DNA of 64,000 nt from Galerina marginata (Eukaryota; Basidiomycota; Agaricomycetes; Agaricales; Galerinaceae), in NCBI GenBank assembly GCA_023014335.1, contig JAECYW010000015.1, forward strand, positions 1,550,001-1,614,000. The letters run 5' to 3'. The position numbers and the translations under genes were made by a program. The notes below the pieces were generated by a model. The model was not told where the DNA came from and searched no databases. It was given only the letters and a program-made list of their open reading frames with translations. Below are positions 49,930-61,520 of the stretch, one piece after another. Every line of letters starts with the position of its first letter. Position 1 is the first letter of the stretch.

Positions 49930-52310
49930 TCGGGATCCTGAACTTCAACACCCCCCGATGGTAAGCCTTCATTTTTTGATCGATAACCACAGTACCCGTT
50001 GAAAGATGATGCGTGCGTGCGTATTCAAGTCGGTAACCCACACAGAAAGTCTGATCGCATTCCCTGATCCAAAAAGATTTAATCCGTACAACTGGCGAGC
50101 GTCTACAATGTCAATTCGAAGCTAACAAACACGTTCTACGGATAAGACCTTTGAGTGCATGACACAGTCGCTCGAATTTAAACCATCGATCGGGCAAGAG
50201 TTGGCAGATTTTAAAGACTTCGTCTGGACATTAGAGAACATATACCCTGGCAAAAATTTGATGAAATACACGCGGACGTACTTCCAAGCTGCACGCCTAC
50301 ACTGTCTAAGAGCTGAGGTACCAGCTGAAGGATACTTTAATCGATGAAAACACATCCAAGTCGCTTGCCCACAAGTAAAGAGTCTGACCGCACTTCAATT
50401 GTCTACTACTGTTCATCCGTAGATTGGCGGGCGTCGAATGATGATCATTCAAGGTTAACCAACACGGAGAAGAGAAGGGAGTGGGGCGTCAGACTCTGAA
50501 CGCGGGAAGCGGTGAATTGAATTTAAACCATGAAACGGGGAGGCAAAATGGAGCGACGATGAAGTGGTCAACCAAATACTTCTTCTAGAATGAGATACTT
50601 ATCAGCATATAAATACCTTGGAAAAAAATTAACACACCTCTCGGCGGTACGCCTTCGTGGTCTGATCGATAACCGCGGCACCAGCTGAAAGATAAGGGAT
50701 GGGTACCTATTCAAGTTGCTAGCCAGCAATTGGAGAGTCTGACCGCATTTGTATCTCCTTCAATGTTAATCCGTAGATGGGCGAGCATCAAATGTTGATC
50801 ATTCGAAGCTAATCAATACGGAGAAGAAGAGGGAGCGAACGGGTAGGACTCTGTGCGCGGGTGAGGGTCGCTTGAACTTGCACGGTAGATTAGGCAGGCG
50901 CAGAGGGATAGATGAAGTAGATGAAGCCTAATAATCAGCCTAGAATGAGATTTTAAATATCATACACCTTAGAAAAAAAGTAACATACCTTCCAACTGCA
51001 CGTCTCCACTCTTTGATTGATAGTGCAGTGCCGGTTGAAGGATGAAAAATGACTACGTATTCAAGTCGCTATCCCACGAGAGTGGAGAGCTCGAATCGTA
51101 GATCGGACAGAATAGGGCAATTCTCCTCCTGATTATACTGAACGCCGCTATTTAAGTCTTTTCAAATCTAACCCCCAATCGGCGGGTCAAATAACGCTGC
51201 AGCCAGCCGAAAGACGAAGACGACGTCGAGTCACTAGCCCCACACTTAGAGAGTCTGACCGCATTCCGACGTCTCTGAGGCTTATCCGTAGATTAGCGAG
51301 CGACGAACGAAAATCGCGTGGAACGCTCGAGGTTGACCAAAACGGAATACCGGGGCGGACGGGTCAGACTCTGAGCACGGGGAGCAGGGACTTGAGCCGT
51401 AAAAAATTGGGCAGAGTAATGTCGAAGTAGTAGCGTACTAGAAACTAGACATTTTAGTAAGTACATAATCTCATTCGAAACAAACTAAACGAACCTTTGT
51501 AGCTTGACTTCCAGCTCTGCATCGCACATCATTTCTTTGCTGCTCAGACGAATTCGAATCGCTAGTCCACACTTGGAGGGTCTGACCGCACTCTGAAGTC
51601 ATGTTCGAATGATCCGTAGATTGGCGAGCATCGAACGATGTTCATTCGACGCTAGCCGACACGGAGAAGAGAGCGGAGTGGTCAGACCCGGAGTACGGGA
51701 AGGAATGATTCGAATCATAGCTCGGGCAGAGCGATGTCGAGAAACGTAAATCCCAATTCTCCATCGCAGGTAATGGTTTCACCCCAGCCTTGATGTATGA
51801 TCCCACTATAGAGTCTGACCCGAAGCAATCTCTAAAATCCGTAGATTGGTGAGCAATGAAGGAAAAAGGCCTGTCGATGCTAACCAACACGGAGAGAAGC
51901 AGAGAACAAACAAGTCAGACTTGGGGTATGAAGCAGAAGGGTCAGAGGCGACTTGCGGTTGAGGCCAGAGGCGTGGATGAGGGTCGGAGGAGGTCGAAAG
52001 GGCCTGCTGGAATTTAATGGATACGTCCAAAACGCCAGCCCATACTTGGAGTGTCTGACGAGATGGCTTGACTTCACCCATCCGCAGACGGGTGTCATTC
52101 AAGCGATGGTCATTCGAGGTTAACCCCTACGGAAAAGGCAATAACGCGCGCCAGACTCTGAGCATGGGATTGGGGGTGTAGGCCACGACACTTTTGGGCA
52201 TGGAGGTCGAGAGGTTTCTGTGCGATAAACAATTTGACCAGAAAACACGGACATAATCATAAAAAATGGTTTACTCACTTGTACGCCATGGATGAAGTTT
52301 CTGATCAAAG
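49930..52310. repeat. Tandem array of diverged units, each with a palindrome
   Basis: Units spaced about 235 to 355 bases apart share an ordered set of phrases: a GATCGATAACC-type segment, CAGCTGAAAGAT, TATTCAAGTCGCTAGCC, then a palindromic core. The core begins GTCTGACC, passes ATCCGTAGATTGGCGAGC and a central GAATGATGATCATTCGA, and ends GGTCAGAC. Clear cores lie at 50382-50494, 50737-50849, 51253-51369, 51580-51687, 51813-51920 and 52053-52156. Degraded ones lie near 50048 and 51083. The two halves of each core are imperfect reverse complements (TCCGT..TCGAATGA against its complement). The units contain no conserved open frame. Confidence 0.85.
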
Positions 52311-53419
52311 GCGATCGAAAGCTTCAGATAACGAAGAGGACGCACGTCGGGCATGCAGCTGATAAGATGAAGAGATGGACGAGGGATCGTCCATCATCGC
52401 ACATGCTAAGGGTCCTCGATAAAGAAAGTTCGAACGTTAACTTGAGCGCTCATTCTGTAATCTCCGAGAGCCACGTTCAAGTTTGACCTTTCTCTCTTTT
52501 CCAAATTCCCAGTCCGAGTCGCTCCAGATTCCCTTGTTCACAAAAGACGCAAAAAGCTGCAGCTGATCCGTCATCCAGCATCGAATCTCCCATATGCATC
52601 CCAAGCACGAGAAGGCGGCGCTGGGGCGGCGTGTCTTTACTCGAGTGATGCACCAGAATCAAGCCATCGAAAAATCGAGAATCGAGAACAAGGGCCAGCA
52701 CAAACGAACGTCCTAAAACGGGCGGGATGGGACGAGTGGGGGAATCGAGGGAGGAGTGGGTTGGCTAAGCGGACAAGGGGGTGGATATATCGGGTTGGGT
52801 CCATTGAGGGGTGAGAAAGTTTGGCTGGTGCTAATTATGGAGGGACCCCGAAACGCGCTGGGACTCGGTTGTGGGCTGGGTGTTATTGGGTTGAACAAAT
52901 AGTTGTAGGTGGTGGGTGCGGGAGGATAAGAGAACGGATACGGGGCTGTTGTAGGTGGCTGTGGGCGGGCGCTTAGCTACAAGCAGGAGGAAGAAGGTAT
53001 CGAGGCGCAGACAAGCAGGCGGTGCGCTTTACTCTCTGAATCGGGAAACGTGCACCGGCAGGCGTGTGATCCCGTTCCGGGGTCTCTGCGAAGCGTGAAA
53101 TGATCACGTTGTGGCGAAAATAACCGCGAGAACAAATTCTGTGCTCCTCTTCCTCGGGCAAACTCTATCTTCCTTCTGTCCTCTGGAATTTACGGCTGAC
53201 GGGGAACGCGTGGATTTGAAAGCTTGACAGGTCTATAAAGGGAGAACAATAAGTTCCTTTCCTCCGAATCCCTCCTCCCCGCTTCGACACGACTCTCTCG
53301 GAGTCTTCACTTTTTCTATTCCGTTTTCTCTGCTCTGACGCGTGCTCGATTACACGACGATTACATTTCTACGAACAAGAATTTCTTTATCACGATCTAT
53401 AGACAGATACTACACTACG
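52310..53419. promoter_or_regulatory. Upstream region of the HMG-box gene
   Basis: No gene is supported. A G-rich plus strand covers 52710-52900. TATAAAG at 53234-53240 lies 186 bases before the ATG, followed by a pyrimidine-rich leader typical of highly expressed basidiomycete genes. Confidence 0.4.
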
Positions 53420-55588
53420 ATGCCCGCTCTGCGCCTCCCCAACCGCCGAAGAAAGTCCTCTCATAACATCACATGTACGTGGCTATCCCTCCCGCTCTCC
53501 CTTTTCTCACCTCTTTTCCTCTCCTCAGACACACCCGCCAAACCAGGCATCTACGGCGTCCCATCCCGTTCATCCACAGCCGTAACTTTCGCGCCCAACG
53601 TCACCCCCATCTCATACAGCACTCCAGATGCAGACGAAGACCCGCTCAACCCCCTCGCGTCACTCGAAGACGACGACGCCGCCGGCCCACACGTCAAAGC
53701 TCTCCGCGCGCAGATCTTCCCCAACTCCGTGGATGCAACCGCGAATGGTGCACAGCAGCAGAAGCGGAAACGCACACCGCCGGGGAAGCGCCCGTCGCAG
53801 GGCTACATTCCACGCCCGCCAAACGCGTTTATGCTGTTCAGGGCGGCGTTTGTGAAGCAGCGTCATGTCCCCGGGAGCATTGAGACGAACCATGGGAGTT
53901 TGAGCAAGATTATCGGTATGTTTTACTGCTGTTATCGCACCTTACTTTATCTGATCACTTTCATCTCTATGATAGGCAACTGCTGGCGCCAGCTCCCCCT
54001 CGAGGAGAAGAAAGTCTGGGAGAAACGTGCGAAAGAGGAGAAGGCGGCACATAAAGTACGCTTCCCCGATTACCGCTTCCGTCCCGTGCACAACAAGAAC
54101 AAGGCTCCCACTGCCCCCTCCGCGAAGTCTTCGGCGAAAGCTGATGGGAGGACGAAGGAGCGCCACCCCACCACCGCCGAAGAGGAGCAGCGATGCGAGG
54201 ACATATCCACGCTCATCCTCGAAGGCAAAGCTGGTGACGAGCTGGAAGCTGCGATTCGAAACTTGGACCGCGCCAGGGTGTTAGAGAAGGAGCGCCTCAT
54301 GCTTAGTCTGGGTGTGCATGATGAGTATGGCTACGACTTTGATGTCGAGGAGTCGGAAAGCCAGAGGAGCCGACGGACGAGCCTGGATTTTACGAGCCGA
54401 CACGCGAGCCCGGCGGCACTGCACCTTCCGTACCCCATTCCGACGAACCCTGCTTTCCCTAACTCGTTTGCTCACAGCGGCACCAGCGCGGCGTACCACC
54501 GCCGCTCGTCCTCCGTCCCCCTCCCGAATGACTGGTTCGCGTCTTCAGGCCCGTTCCTTGGTTCCACTGCCTCTTCTTCGGGAATCGCAATCCCTACTCT
54601 TCCCTCTCTCGCCTCTCTCTCTCGTGCACCGTCGCCTTCACCGATGGGCATTGGGTCGATCGCTATTTCCCGGTTCGCCCATGCTCGTGGTCAGAGTCAG
54701 AGCCAGGGTATGAGCGGGTTCCAAGCCGCGCAAGAGCAGTTCTTCCATCACCATAACCAACACCAACACGAATCGACGTTCAACTTTACCCAGCAAACCC
54801 CACAACCAAGCCAACAGCTCTTCCACCCCGCCCCGCAAACGCCTACATCCACATTCCTCCAATCTCAATCGCAGACCACCCCGCGGTCTTCATTTGGTTT
54901 TGGTTTCGGTATGGGTATGGGTATGAATACGCGCAGAGCGTCGAGCGCACAAGCGATGCTCATGCGCTCGTGGACTATGCCCGTCGATCCCGGAAGTTTC
55001 GATTATGCGATGTCTTTGGGCATGGACGTCGACATGGGCACGGGCATGGGCATGGGCATGGATGCCGGTCATGAGATGGAGAGGGATCCCAGTCCCCTGC
55101 CCGACGTCGAATCGGGGCTTTTCGCCGACTTCTCGTTTGGCTCATCGACCACCTCTTCCATCGGTTCTTCTTCCTCTTTGACCGCGGAGCCGGTACAACA
55201 CAAGTCGCCTTCACCTGTCCCAGCCCTAGCCCCAATCGACACCTCCATCTCCCCGCTTGACGCAGAACAGCCCTCCGCTCTCTCAGCACCTTCGACTTCA
55301 GCGTCTACGTCAGCGTCGGCCTCGCCTGCGCCGAGCGTGTCGGACGTCTTACCCGAAATGTCCTCTATCAACATGGGCATGGGCGTGGGCGTAGGCATGG
55401 GACCGCTTGACTGCCTTTATCCCTCGATGCACGCGATGGGGTCGTATATGGAGATGGATATGATGTATGGGTATGAGATGGACCCCGTCGTCTCTCAGCA
55501 TGAGAACGTGCATTCGCCGAAGCCGATGAGGACGCCTACTGCTACGGAGACGAGCTTCGCTGACCTCGCTGGGGAGGGTGCTTATTGA
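53420..55588 (+). CDS. HMG-box transcription factor
   Basis: Seen: three exons (53420-53474, 53529-53915, 53976-55588) give 684 aa. The HMG box spans about residues 95-170: RPPNAFMLFRAAFVKQRH, then SLSKIIG joined across an intron to NCWRQLPLEEKKVWEKRAKE and the C-terminal FPDYRFRP. Family knowledge: single sequence-specific (MATA/SOX-like) HMG boxes bend DNA and regulate mating or fruiting-body development in Agaricomycetes. The rest of the protein is low complexity, with Ser/Pro-rich stretches, a Gln/His-rich segment and Met-Gly repeats (GTGMGMGMD and MGMGVGVGMG). An intron inside the HMG box is common in this family. If the introns are not removed, one long frame is open throughout, so the splice sites rest on the domain match. 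Confidence 0.88.
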   Translation: MPALRLPNRRRKSSHNITCTWLSLPLSLFSPLFLSSDTPAKPGIYGVPSRSSTAVTFAPNVTPISYSTPDADEDPLNPLASLEDDDAAGPHVKALRAQIFPNSVDATANGAQQQKRKRTPPGKRPSQGYIPRPPNAFMLFRAAFVKQRHVPGSIETNHGSLSKIIGMFYCCYRTLLYLITFISMIGNCWRQLPLEEKKVWEKRAKEEKAAHKVRFPDYRFRPVHNKNKAPTAPSAKSSAKADGRTKERHPTTAEEEQRCEDISTLILEGKAGDELEAAIRNLDRARVLEKERLMLSLGVHDEYGYDFDVEESESQRSRRTSLDFTSRHASPAALHLPYPIPTNPAFPNSFAHSGTSAAYHRRSSSVPLPNDWFASSGPFLGSTASSSGIAIPTLPSLASLSRAPSPSPMGIGSIAISRFAHARGQSQSQGMSGFQAAQEQFFHHHNQHQHESTFNFTQQTPQPSQQLFHPAPQTPTSTFLQSQSQTTPRSSFGFGFGMGMGMNTRRASSAQAMLMRSWTMPVDPGSFDYAMSLGMDVDMGTGMGMGMDAGHEMERDPSPLPDVESGLFADFSFGSSTTSSIGSSSSLTAEPVQHKSPSPVPALAPIDTSISPLDAEQPSALSAPSTSASTSASASPAPSVSDVLPEMSSINMGMGVGVGMGPLDCLYPSMHAMGSYMEMDMMYGYEMDPVVSQHENVHSPKPMRTPTATETSFADLAGEGAY

Positions 55589-57983
55589 GGGTTGCCTTAC
55601 CTTTCCTTGCCTTTTTTTCTCTGCTCTTCTCAACCGTTCTCGACGTCCACCACCACCCACTCTCACTTTAACGACCTCTCCACCTTCCACCTCACGTTTA
55701 TCTTACATATCCTACGCATATATTCACCTATTCCTATTCCCGCGTGGCCGTGCCCGTTTAATCTTTTCCTATCTTGCTTTGCTATCTTCCTTTCCCGTTT
55801 TGTTCCTTCATCGTCGTGTTTACGCCCAACTTCTGATAAATTTGTAGCCCTACTATCCCGCGCTTCGCCTCGTCTCGTCTCACCTAAAACTGTAGCCTTT
55901 AACCTCTGCCTCGTTTTCCTTCATCGTACTCTAGATCTATCTTATACCTAATTATGCACTTGGTCCCGTAAAACCTGTAGCCTTACTTGTCTGTTTGTCG
56001 ATTATACCTAGCTATCTATCTACCTTACCGCCCATCCTGCCCGTTTTTGGACGTCCCTTTATTCCTCAAGCTGGCTATCCTTGTTCTCGATTTCTCGACT
56101 TTTTGGTTCTCGTGCTCACTCGAGTAAAGACACGCCGCCCCAGCGCCGCCTTCCCGTGCGAAAGAAGAGAGAATTATCGAGGAGTCGACCAGGACCTTGT
56201 GCGATAGTTTCCTGAGCGCCTTCGGTACCTGGAAAATGCGATCATCCTCAAATTGCAAAGGAAGAACGCAGATTCACCGTTACTAACACGACGATGAACA
56301 GGAAGTGGTAGTGAAGGACTTTGACGAAAGGCAGCGGCGTGTTTGTCGTAATCGGGGACGAGCCAGCGGTGAGCATAACATTGTCGTTGTAGAGTACCTT
56401 AAGTTAGAAATTAGCAGCGTCGCGTTAAAAAGGAAAAGCCGGCGCAAAGACAGCGGATCGAAAGCCGTTCGACTCAATATCCTCCGAAGGCCGAGAAACA
56501 GTATAAAGCCAAACGAGGAGGGTCGGCGGTCGTCGGATAGGCCTTGCAAGTATCATAAGATAGATAGATATATTGCGATCTCCCATCTTAACACGATAAG
56601 GGTCGATTTACAGATTAGAAACTGGAGAAAGGCAATTAGGACGAATAATTAGTGAATATATGCGGCGAAAAAGAGAGGAGGGGAGACTTACTGGAAAGAA
56701 AAGGGCAGATGATGAGGTAGAAAAATACAATATCGACATCTAGAAGGGGCAGTAGGCGAGGGGCGCAGAATCAAAGGAGGTGGGTGTACGAGTGGAGGTG
56801 AAGAATAGATGGCGTAATATATGCAAGAAAGGGGGATAAAGCCTATCGGCTCAAAGATTTTCTCGAGATTTTCGGCGCTTCACAACTCGAAGAGATATCG
56901 ATCAAGAGGAAAAATACGGTATCCTAGATGAAAAATGGTGAGAAAGTGGCGTAAACTAAACAGAAATGCTCTGGCTGCTCCAAAGCGTCGATGACGACAA
57001 ATAGAACACAAAAAACTTGGTGACAGATCCACTACTGACGGGGCTCCAGGCCGTAGCCACCGCGATGTGAAGTCGTGGACGAGATTAACCGTTAATAAAA
57101 AGAAAGAGATCGAAGGAGAGAAAGGGAGAATGAAAAAACGGAACACACGACGAAGGAACAACGGATTTCAGACGTACCTCTGATCATCAATATTCCACCG
57201 TAGCCCACCAAAATCCCTAACGTCAGCTCTATATGTCTGATTTGTCTACCGTCGTCTTCAGCCATCGACAGCGCCGTGCTCCTTGTTGTGGTCAGTAGAC
57301 CCATTACAGCGGGGTCAAGGACAGGAGCTGCTGGCGTAAATCTTCCTAAATCATTCCCAGCCGCGAAGAGGTGGCGATGTCGATACGAATTCCAGAGAAC
57401 AATTTTCGAGCATAGCGATTCGTGTCGTGATGATGCTAGCGTCCCGTCGAGAGAAAGTGACCGCAATAGGGAGAGAGAAGCGTTGCGAAGTCTAGGTCCG
57501 TGCTGCAGATTGGCATTCTGCTTATCAATATGAAGTAAATAAAGACTGAAGGCAAAAAAAAAATGCTGGTGCTTACGATTCTGCATCCAGAAATCTCAAG
57601 CCATCGGGCCTACGAAACGAGGTGTGTTCAAGGAATTATGTGAAGTTGAAGGAAATCTGGACCCCTAATAGGCAGTTCAAGTCAAAGGATGAGTCGTACA
57701 CGGAGGTGGCTGTTGGAAGAGTCTTGATCAACTGAAAACGCGAAAATTGGTCTCCGCTCCGAAAGGCCCGAATCGTCCGGCTTGCCTGGACCTTCGGCTT
57801 CACTTCAAGGCGATACCCGACGACTTGCTCTGCGCCTGCCGAATGTTCAAGCAGTATCGCTCGCTCTCCCACATTGACAACCAAGAATCGCCTTCCTTCT
57901 CACCCCTGTCTAAATCTAACCATGTGGCTGATACTGCCCGTTTCTTGCAGCAATAATTCGCACCCCACGCACTCTCAATTACC
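55589..57983. other. Intergenic
   Basis: After the stop the plus strand is C/T-rich, probably 3' UTR. A single exon-like minus-strand fragment (GRQIRHIELTLGILVGYGGI near 57180-57250) has no supported partner exons. Confidence 0.35.
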
Positions 57984-59241
57984 ATGAACAAGACGGAACT
58001 TGAGCAGCTCTTGTATTACTTAGGTATTGTTCTTTTCGTCTTTCTGACCATCTACAAGATATTACGCCACTATATCACCTCCGGACCACCCGACTATTTC
58101 AAGCTATCCGGTGTCGCTCCGCCTAGTCCGCTATGGGACTTTGATATTGATAAGGCCAAACCTAGGCCCTATCGTCCATTTCGATGGGAGTACCACCAGA
58201 ACATGGGTGCGTGTATATCAACCTAACCGACCGATATGGGCTTACTATCACGAATTTGGATTAGCATTGAAGAAAATGGAGCCGGACTGGTGGATCGAGC
58301 TCGAGTCTACCTATCGTGAACGAATCGCGCAGCGCAAGCGGCTGTACGCGGACCTCGGGAAAGCTATCATCGACATGCTTCCAGGAAGCGATTCAGCGTG
58401 CAGAGAACTCATGGAGATGGTTATCCAGTTTCTCTGCGCGCGATATCCCAATCAGTTCCAGGTCGACTGGAAGGCTGGGATATTTCACAATCGAATCCTC
58501 GGTATTTTGTCAAACACGAAGGTCGTCAATCCTCTCGAGTTTCTTCTTGAACACGTCCCGGAGGACTTTCTGATCGTGCAAGAAGACACGCGTACAGGAT
58601 TGTACGTTCTACGCGCCGCGGTGTCGTGCTCGGCTGTAGGTTGGAGACTCGCGGAGAAGATGGGAAAGCCGCTACACGAAGTTCACGGCCCTGTTCCTGA
58701 TTATAAAGAGAAGATGCAGTCGTCCATGGACCGGTATGTTTTGAAAACATGCATATTAACTCAAATTCAACGGTTGCTTAGGTATTTTACGAACATGCCC
58801 AGTGAGAAGCCTATCCAAAGAGGGTCCTGGAGTCTCGAAATCGGACAGCTGCTTTATTCACAGCCTGGTGACCGGCATTTTGGCTTCCGCGAGAAGCAGG
58901 AACCAAACCTTCAGGCCGAGGATATATTCTTGAGAGTTGACTGGCAGACGCTGCGGCGTCTCCCGAAATCGCGGGCTATCGTCTTCAATTTCAAGGCGCT
59001 ATTTACACCGGTGGAAGAATTCAGGCACGAGCCCTATATCCCAAGACTGTTGGCTAAGATTCTTCTTGAGGCTAAGAAGCCCTATTTGGATTATAAATCG
59101 ACGCATCATGTCGAACACGTAGTTCTACCTGCACTGGATTTGTGGGCGAAAGAGCAGGAGGATAAAGGGTGGGTGCCGAAGGAGTGGAAAGAGAGAACAT
59201 TGGATGAGGATCCATATTTTCCGGGGTGGGATGCGAGGTAG
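57984..59241 (+). CDS. DUF3445 / haem-dependent oxidative N-demethylase-like protein
   Basis: Seen: three exons (57984-58206, 58265-58733, 58782-59241) give 383 aa. An N-terminal membrane anchor (LLYYLGIVLFVFLTIYKIL) comes first. The domain follows with RPFRWEYHQNMALKKMEPDW, AVSCSAVGWRLAEKMGKPLH, IHGPVPDY-like HEVHGPVPDYKEKM, a NWSL-like WSLEIGQLL, and LRVDWQTLRRLPKSRAIVFN. Family knowledge: the (V/E)xRQTLRRLPxSxAIxF segment and the GWxxxxKxGxxLxxIHxPVP segment define DUF3445. Bacterial members include haem-dependent oxidative N-demethylases acting on dimethylamine-type substrates. Fungal members are uncharacterised. Inference: a membrane-anchored oxidoreductase, substrate unknown. Splice junctions restore the motif frame exactly. 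Confidence 0.87.
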
Positions 59242-60181
59242 ACTTACCGGGGTGCAATGTAGAACAAGTATTGAATGTTTACGGTTCGATGAGGCTGTAT
59301 ATAAGTATCTAGCCTGAGCGACTTCAACATGTAGACCAGTTCAACGAAGTCAAAGCAAAACTTTCAAGCGTGTTATTTCGTCCGTTGGTGGAAAGTGGGC
59401 CATTGTTCCTTCAGAGTCGTCGAGTTGGTCTATATTTTTTCGAAGCCGCCATTTGGCCGCCATCCCTGCTAATTACTTCGTGGAGGTCACGCTGTGCACT
59501 GGCAGCCAAGGAAAGGAAAGGAACTTCAAGTTCGGGAGAGATAAGAGCTGCTCTTTGCAAGTCCCATATTCATATTCATAGTTCATCTGACGGATCACAG
59601 TCGTACGGCAGTTTTTGAGCGTCACGGACGAGAGCAACGAAAATCGATGTGTACTCAAGCTTGTGCAATTGTGCAAATATTCAATCTCCGTAATCTAATC
59701 TACTTTACTCAATACAGAGTGATGGCGTCTTCGTTCGTAAATTATTGCACTGAGAATACGATGAAGCGCATATCCAAGAGGATCTAATCGCAAAAAGTAA
59801 GTTGTCGAACGGATATTCGCATCTGACAGCCTTTAGCCTGTATACCGACACAAGTTCTTCAAACCCGAGGGTATTACAAGGAATTACGGAGTGAAGCCTT
59901 CACAAACTCAGGCAAGCGTTAATACAACGACGAAGAGGAGCTTGAGCAGCTAGATAGGCAGAAACATTTTTTTCCCGTGTTTCAGAGAAGCCGTAAGCAG
60001 TTTCATGGTTACCTCCCACTGGAAATCTCTTGTTTTTTCTCGGCAAAACAGTGCGAAATGACAACTGGCAGAGTGAAATATAACAGTTTCCACTAATTAG
60101 AAGCGACATAAACATGTCCGAAAACTCACGCTGTCCCTTCAGTTCACACATCGGGTCGATTTTCCCTTCCATGTCTGGAGG
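59242..60181. other. Intergenic
   Basis: No gene supported. Confidence 0.4.
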
Positions 60182-60188
60182 TATAAAT
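60182..60188 (+). promoter_or_regulatory. TATA box of the small secreted protein gene
   Basis: TATAAAT lies 87 bases upstream of the start codon at 60275 and fits typical spacing. Confidence 0.45.
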
Positions 60189-60274
60189 TCTGTTGGAGTT
60201 GGTACTCAGAGAAAACGACCAGCAAAATTCCCCGACTCCTCCTGCGGGCCTCCTGTCCCAGTACTTCGACTTCA

Positions 60275-60817
60275 ATGTTGCTGAAATTTAGGTATGTCGT
60301 TTTCACTTCTATTGCTATGCATGTTTTCTAAAATAAATACCAGCCTTCTCACTGCGCTCACTCCACTGGTGACCGCCCTCTTGGTTAGCGTCCCAAAAAA
60401 CCACATAGCTCTCGGCGAAGCAGTCACCTTCACATGGGATTTCACTCCAAACGTTGATCCGTATGTTTTATCAGCAAGTGTCGCTGTAGATTTAACTTCT
60501 GACCTCGCTCTGATTTTAGCACGACTTTTTCTTTGGCACTCATTAACCAGGACCAAAACACGAAATATGTTCTCTCAGATAACATCGATAGCACGACTGG
60601 ACAAGTCACCTTAGCAATGCCAATTTTTATCCCAGTCGGGTAAGAGCCCGGAACATAATTTTGAGGATTGTTTGCTGAGACGAATTGGCGATCGTCTAGA
60701 GATAATTATATTTTCGAAGCATCGCGGGTTTTTGAAACTATAGGCATCATTCACATTGGCCCTGGAGACACTTCCTTGACCAATACCGGGGCCCCACCAA
60801 CAGTACCAACTCCTTAA
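60275..60817 (+). CDS. Small secreted protein with Ig-like ectodomain fold
   Basis: Seen: four exons (60275-60291, 60344-60460, 60520-60639, 60700-60817) give 123 aa. A signal peptide (MLLKFSLLTALTPLVTALL) precedes a beta-rich domain with IALGEAVTFTWDFTPN, STTGQVTLAMPIF and NYIFEASRVF. The protein ends shortly after in a Thr/Pro-rich tail with no membrane helix. The exon layout (a 17-base first exon splitting the signal peptide) and the domain pattern match the ectodomain of the gene at 28451, so the two are probably distant relatives. Function is unknown. It could be a soluble ligand-binding or wall-associated form. Confidence 0.7.
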
Positions 60818-61520
60818 ACTACGAGCAGATGTCCAGCGACTAAATTTGATTGGACCATGCACAGTGGCTCATTCACCCCATATACCTTTTGCGTAAATAG
60901 ATTGACAGTCTGCGTTAAAAAGATGAGGTTTACACTGGAATCACGATAGTATTAGCTTTCGCAAGCTGAATGCCGAAGTGATTAACTTGGCAGGTTTGAA
61001 TAAAGAATAGGCGTGAAGACTTATGAAATGAAAATGGCTCAAGTAGACGGCGGCGACAGCCGGGACCAGGCTGTCTATATATCTAGAAGAACACCGCACT
61101 GCGTTGGTGAGAAAGGCGAAGCCTGCGATGTTGAACAAGGAAACAGGAGCGCAGCAAGTGAACTTAGAGTATGTATACCCATCGCTGAGTACTGCGACGA
61201 ACAGCCACTGAACTGGTTGCTATTTCCGCATACATCAGCATGGAAATTAAGTCAGTTAAATTTGGCGTGGTCATGTCAGTTAACGCCTATTGATAAGGCT
61301 GAAGGAATATAGCAACGTCGAGGCTGACGTTGTCGGAAACGCTAGACACGTTTGATCCACGTATGTCATCAGCATATTAGTTCTTCCACAGTCCCATAAG
61401 AAGCTGTGAGTAGTACCTAATATTGCATCTCCTTTCCTTCTCGCAACTGCCAACAACTTCTCCCTGATCTTGAAAACCCGCTTCGCGTTCCACTGATAAA
61501 TTTTATTCTCGCCGTAATAA
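60818..61520. other. Intergenic
   Basis: No gene supported. It lies upstream of the first four-helix membrane protein gene. Confidence 0.4.

Noticed and set aside
49930..52310. CRISPR array
   Set aside because: The repeats are long, diverged, palindromic and unevenly spaced, and the organism is eukaryotic.
53342..53419. Upstream in-frame extension of the HMG-box gene
   Set aside because: The long frame from 53342 only exists if introns are read through. The ATG at 53420 follows a leader-like pyrimidine tract and splices cleanly into the domain.
57092..57586. A 164-codon minus-strand frame
   Set aside because: It contains likely intron sequence and no domain. Only a fragment near 57180-57250 looks coding.
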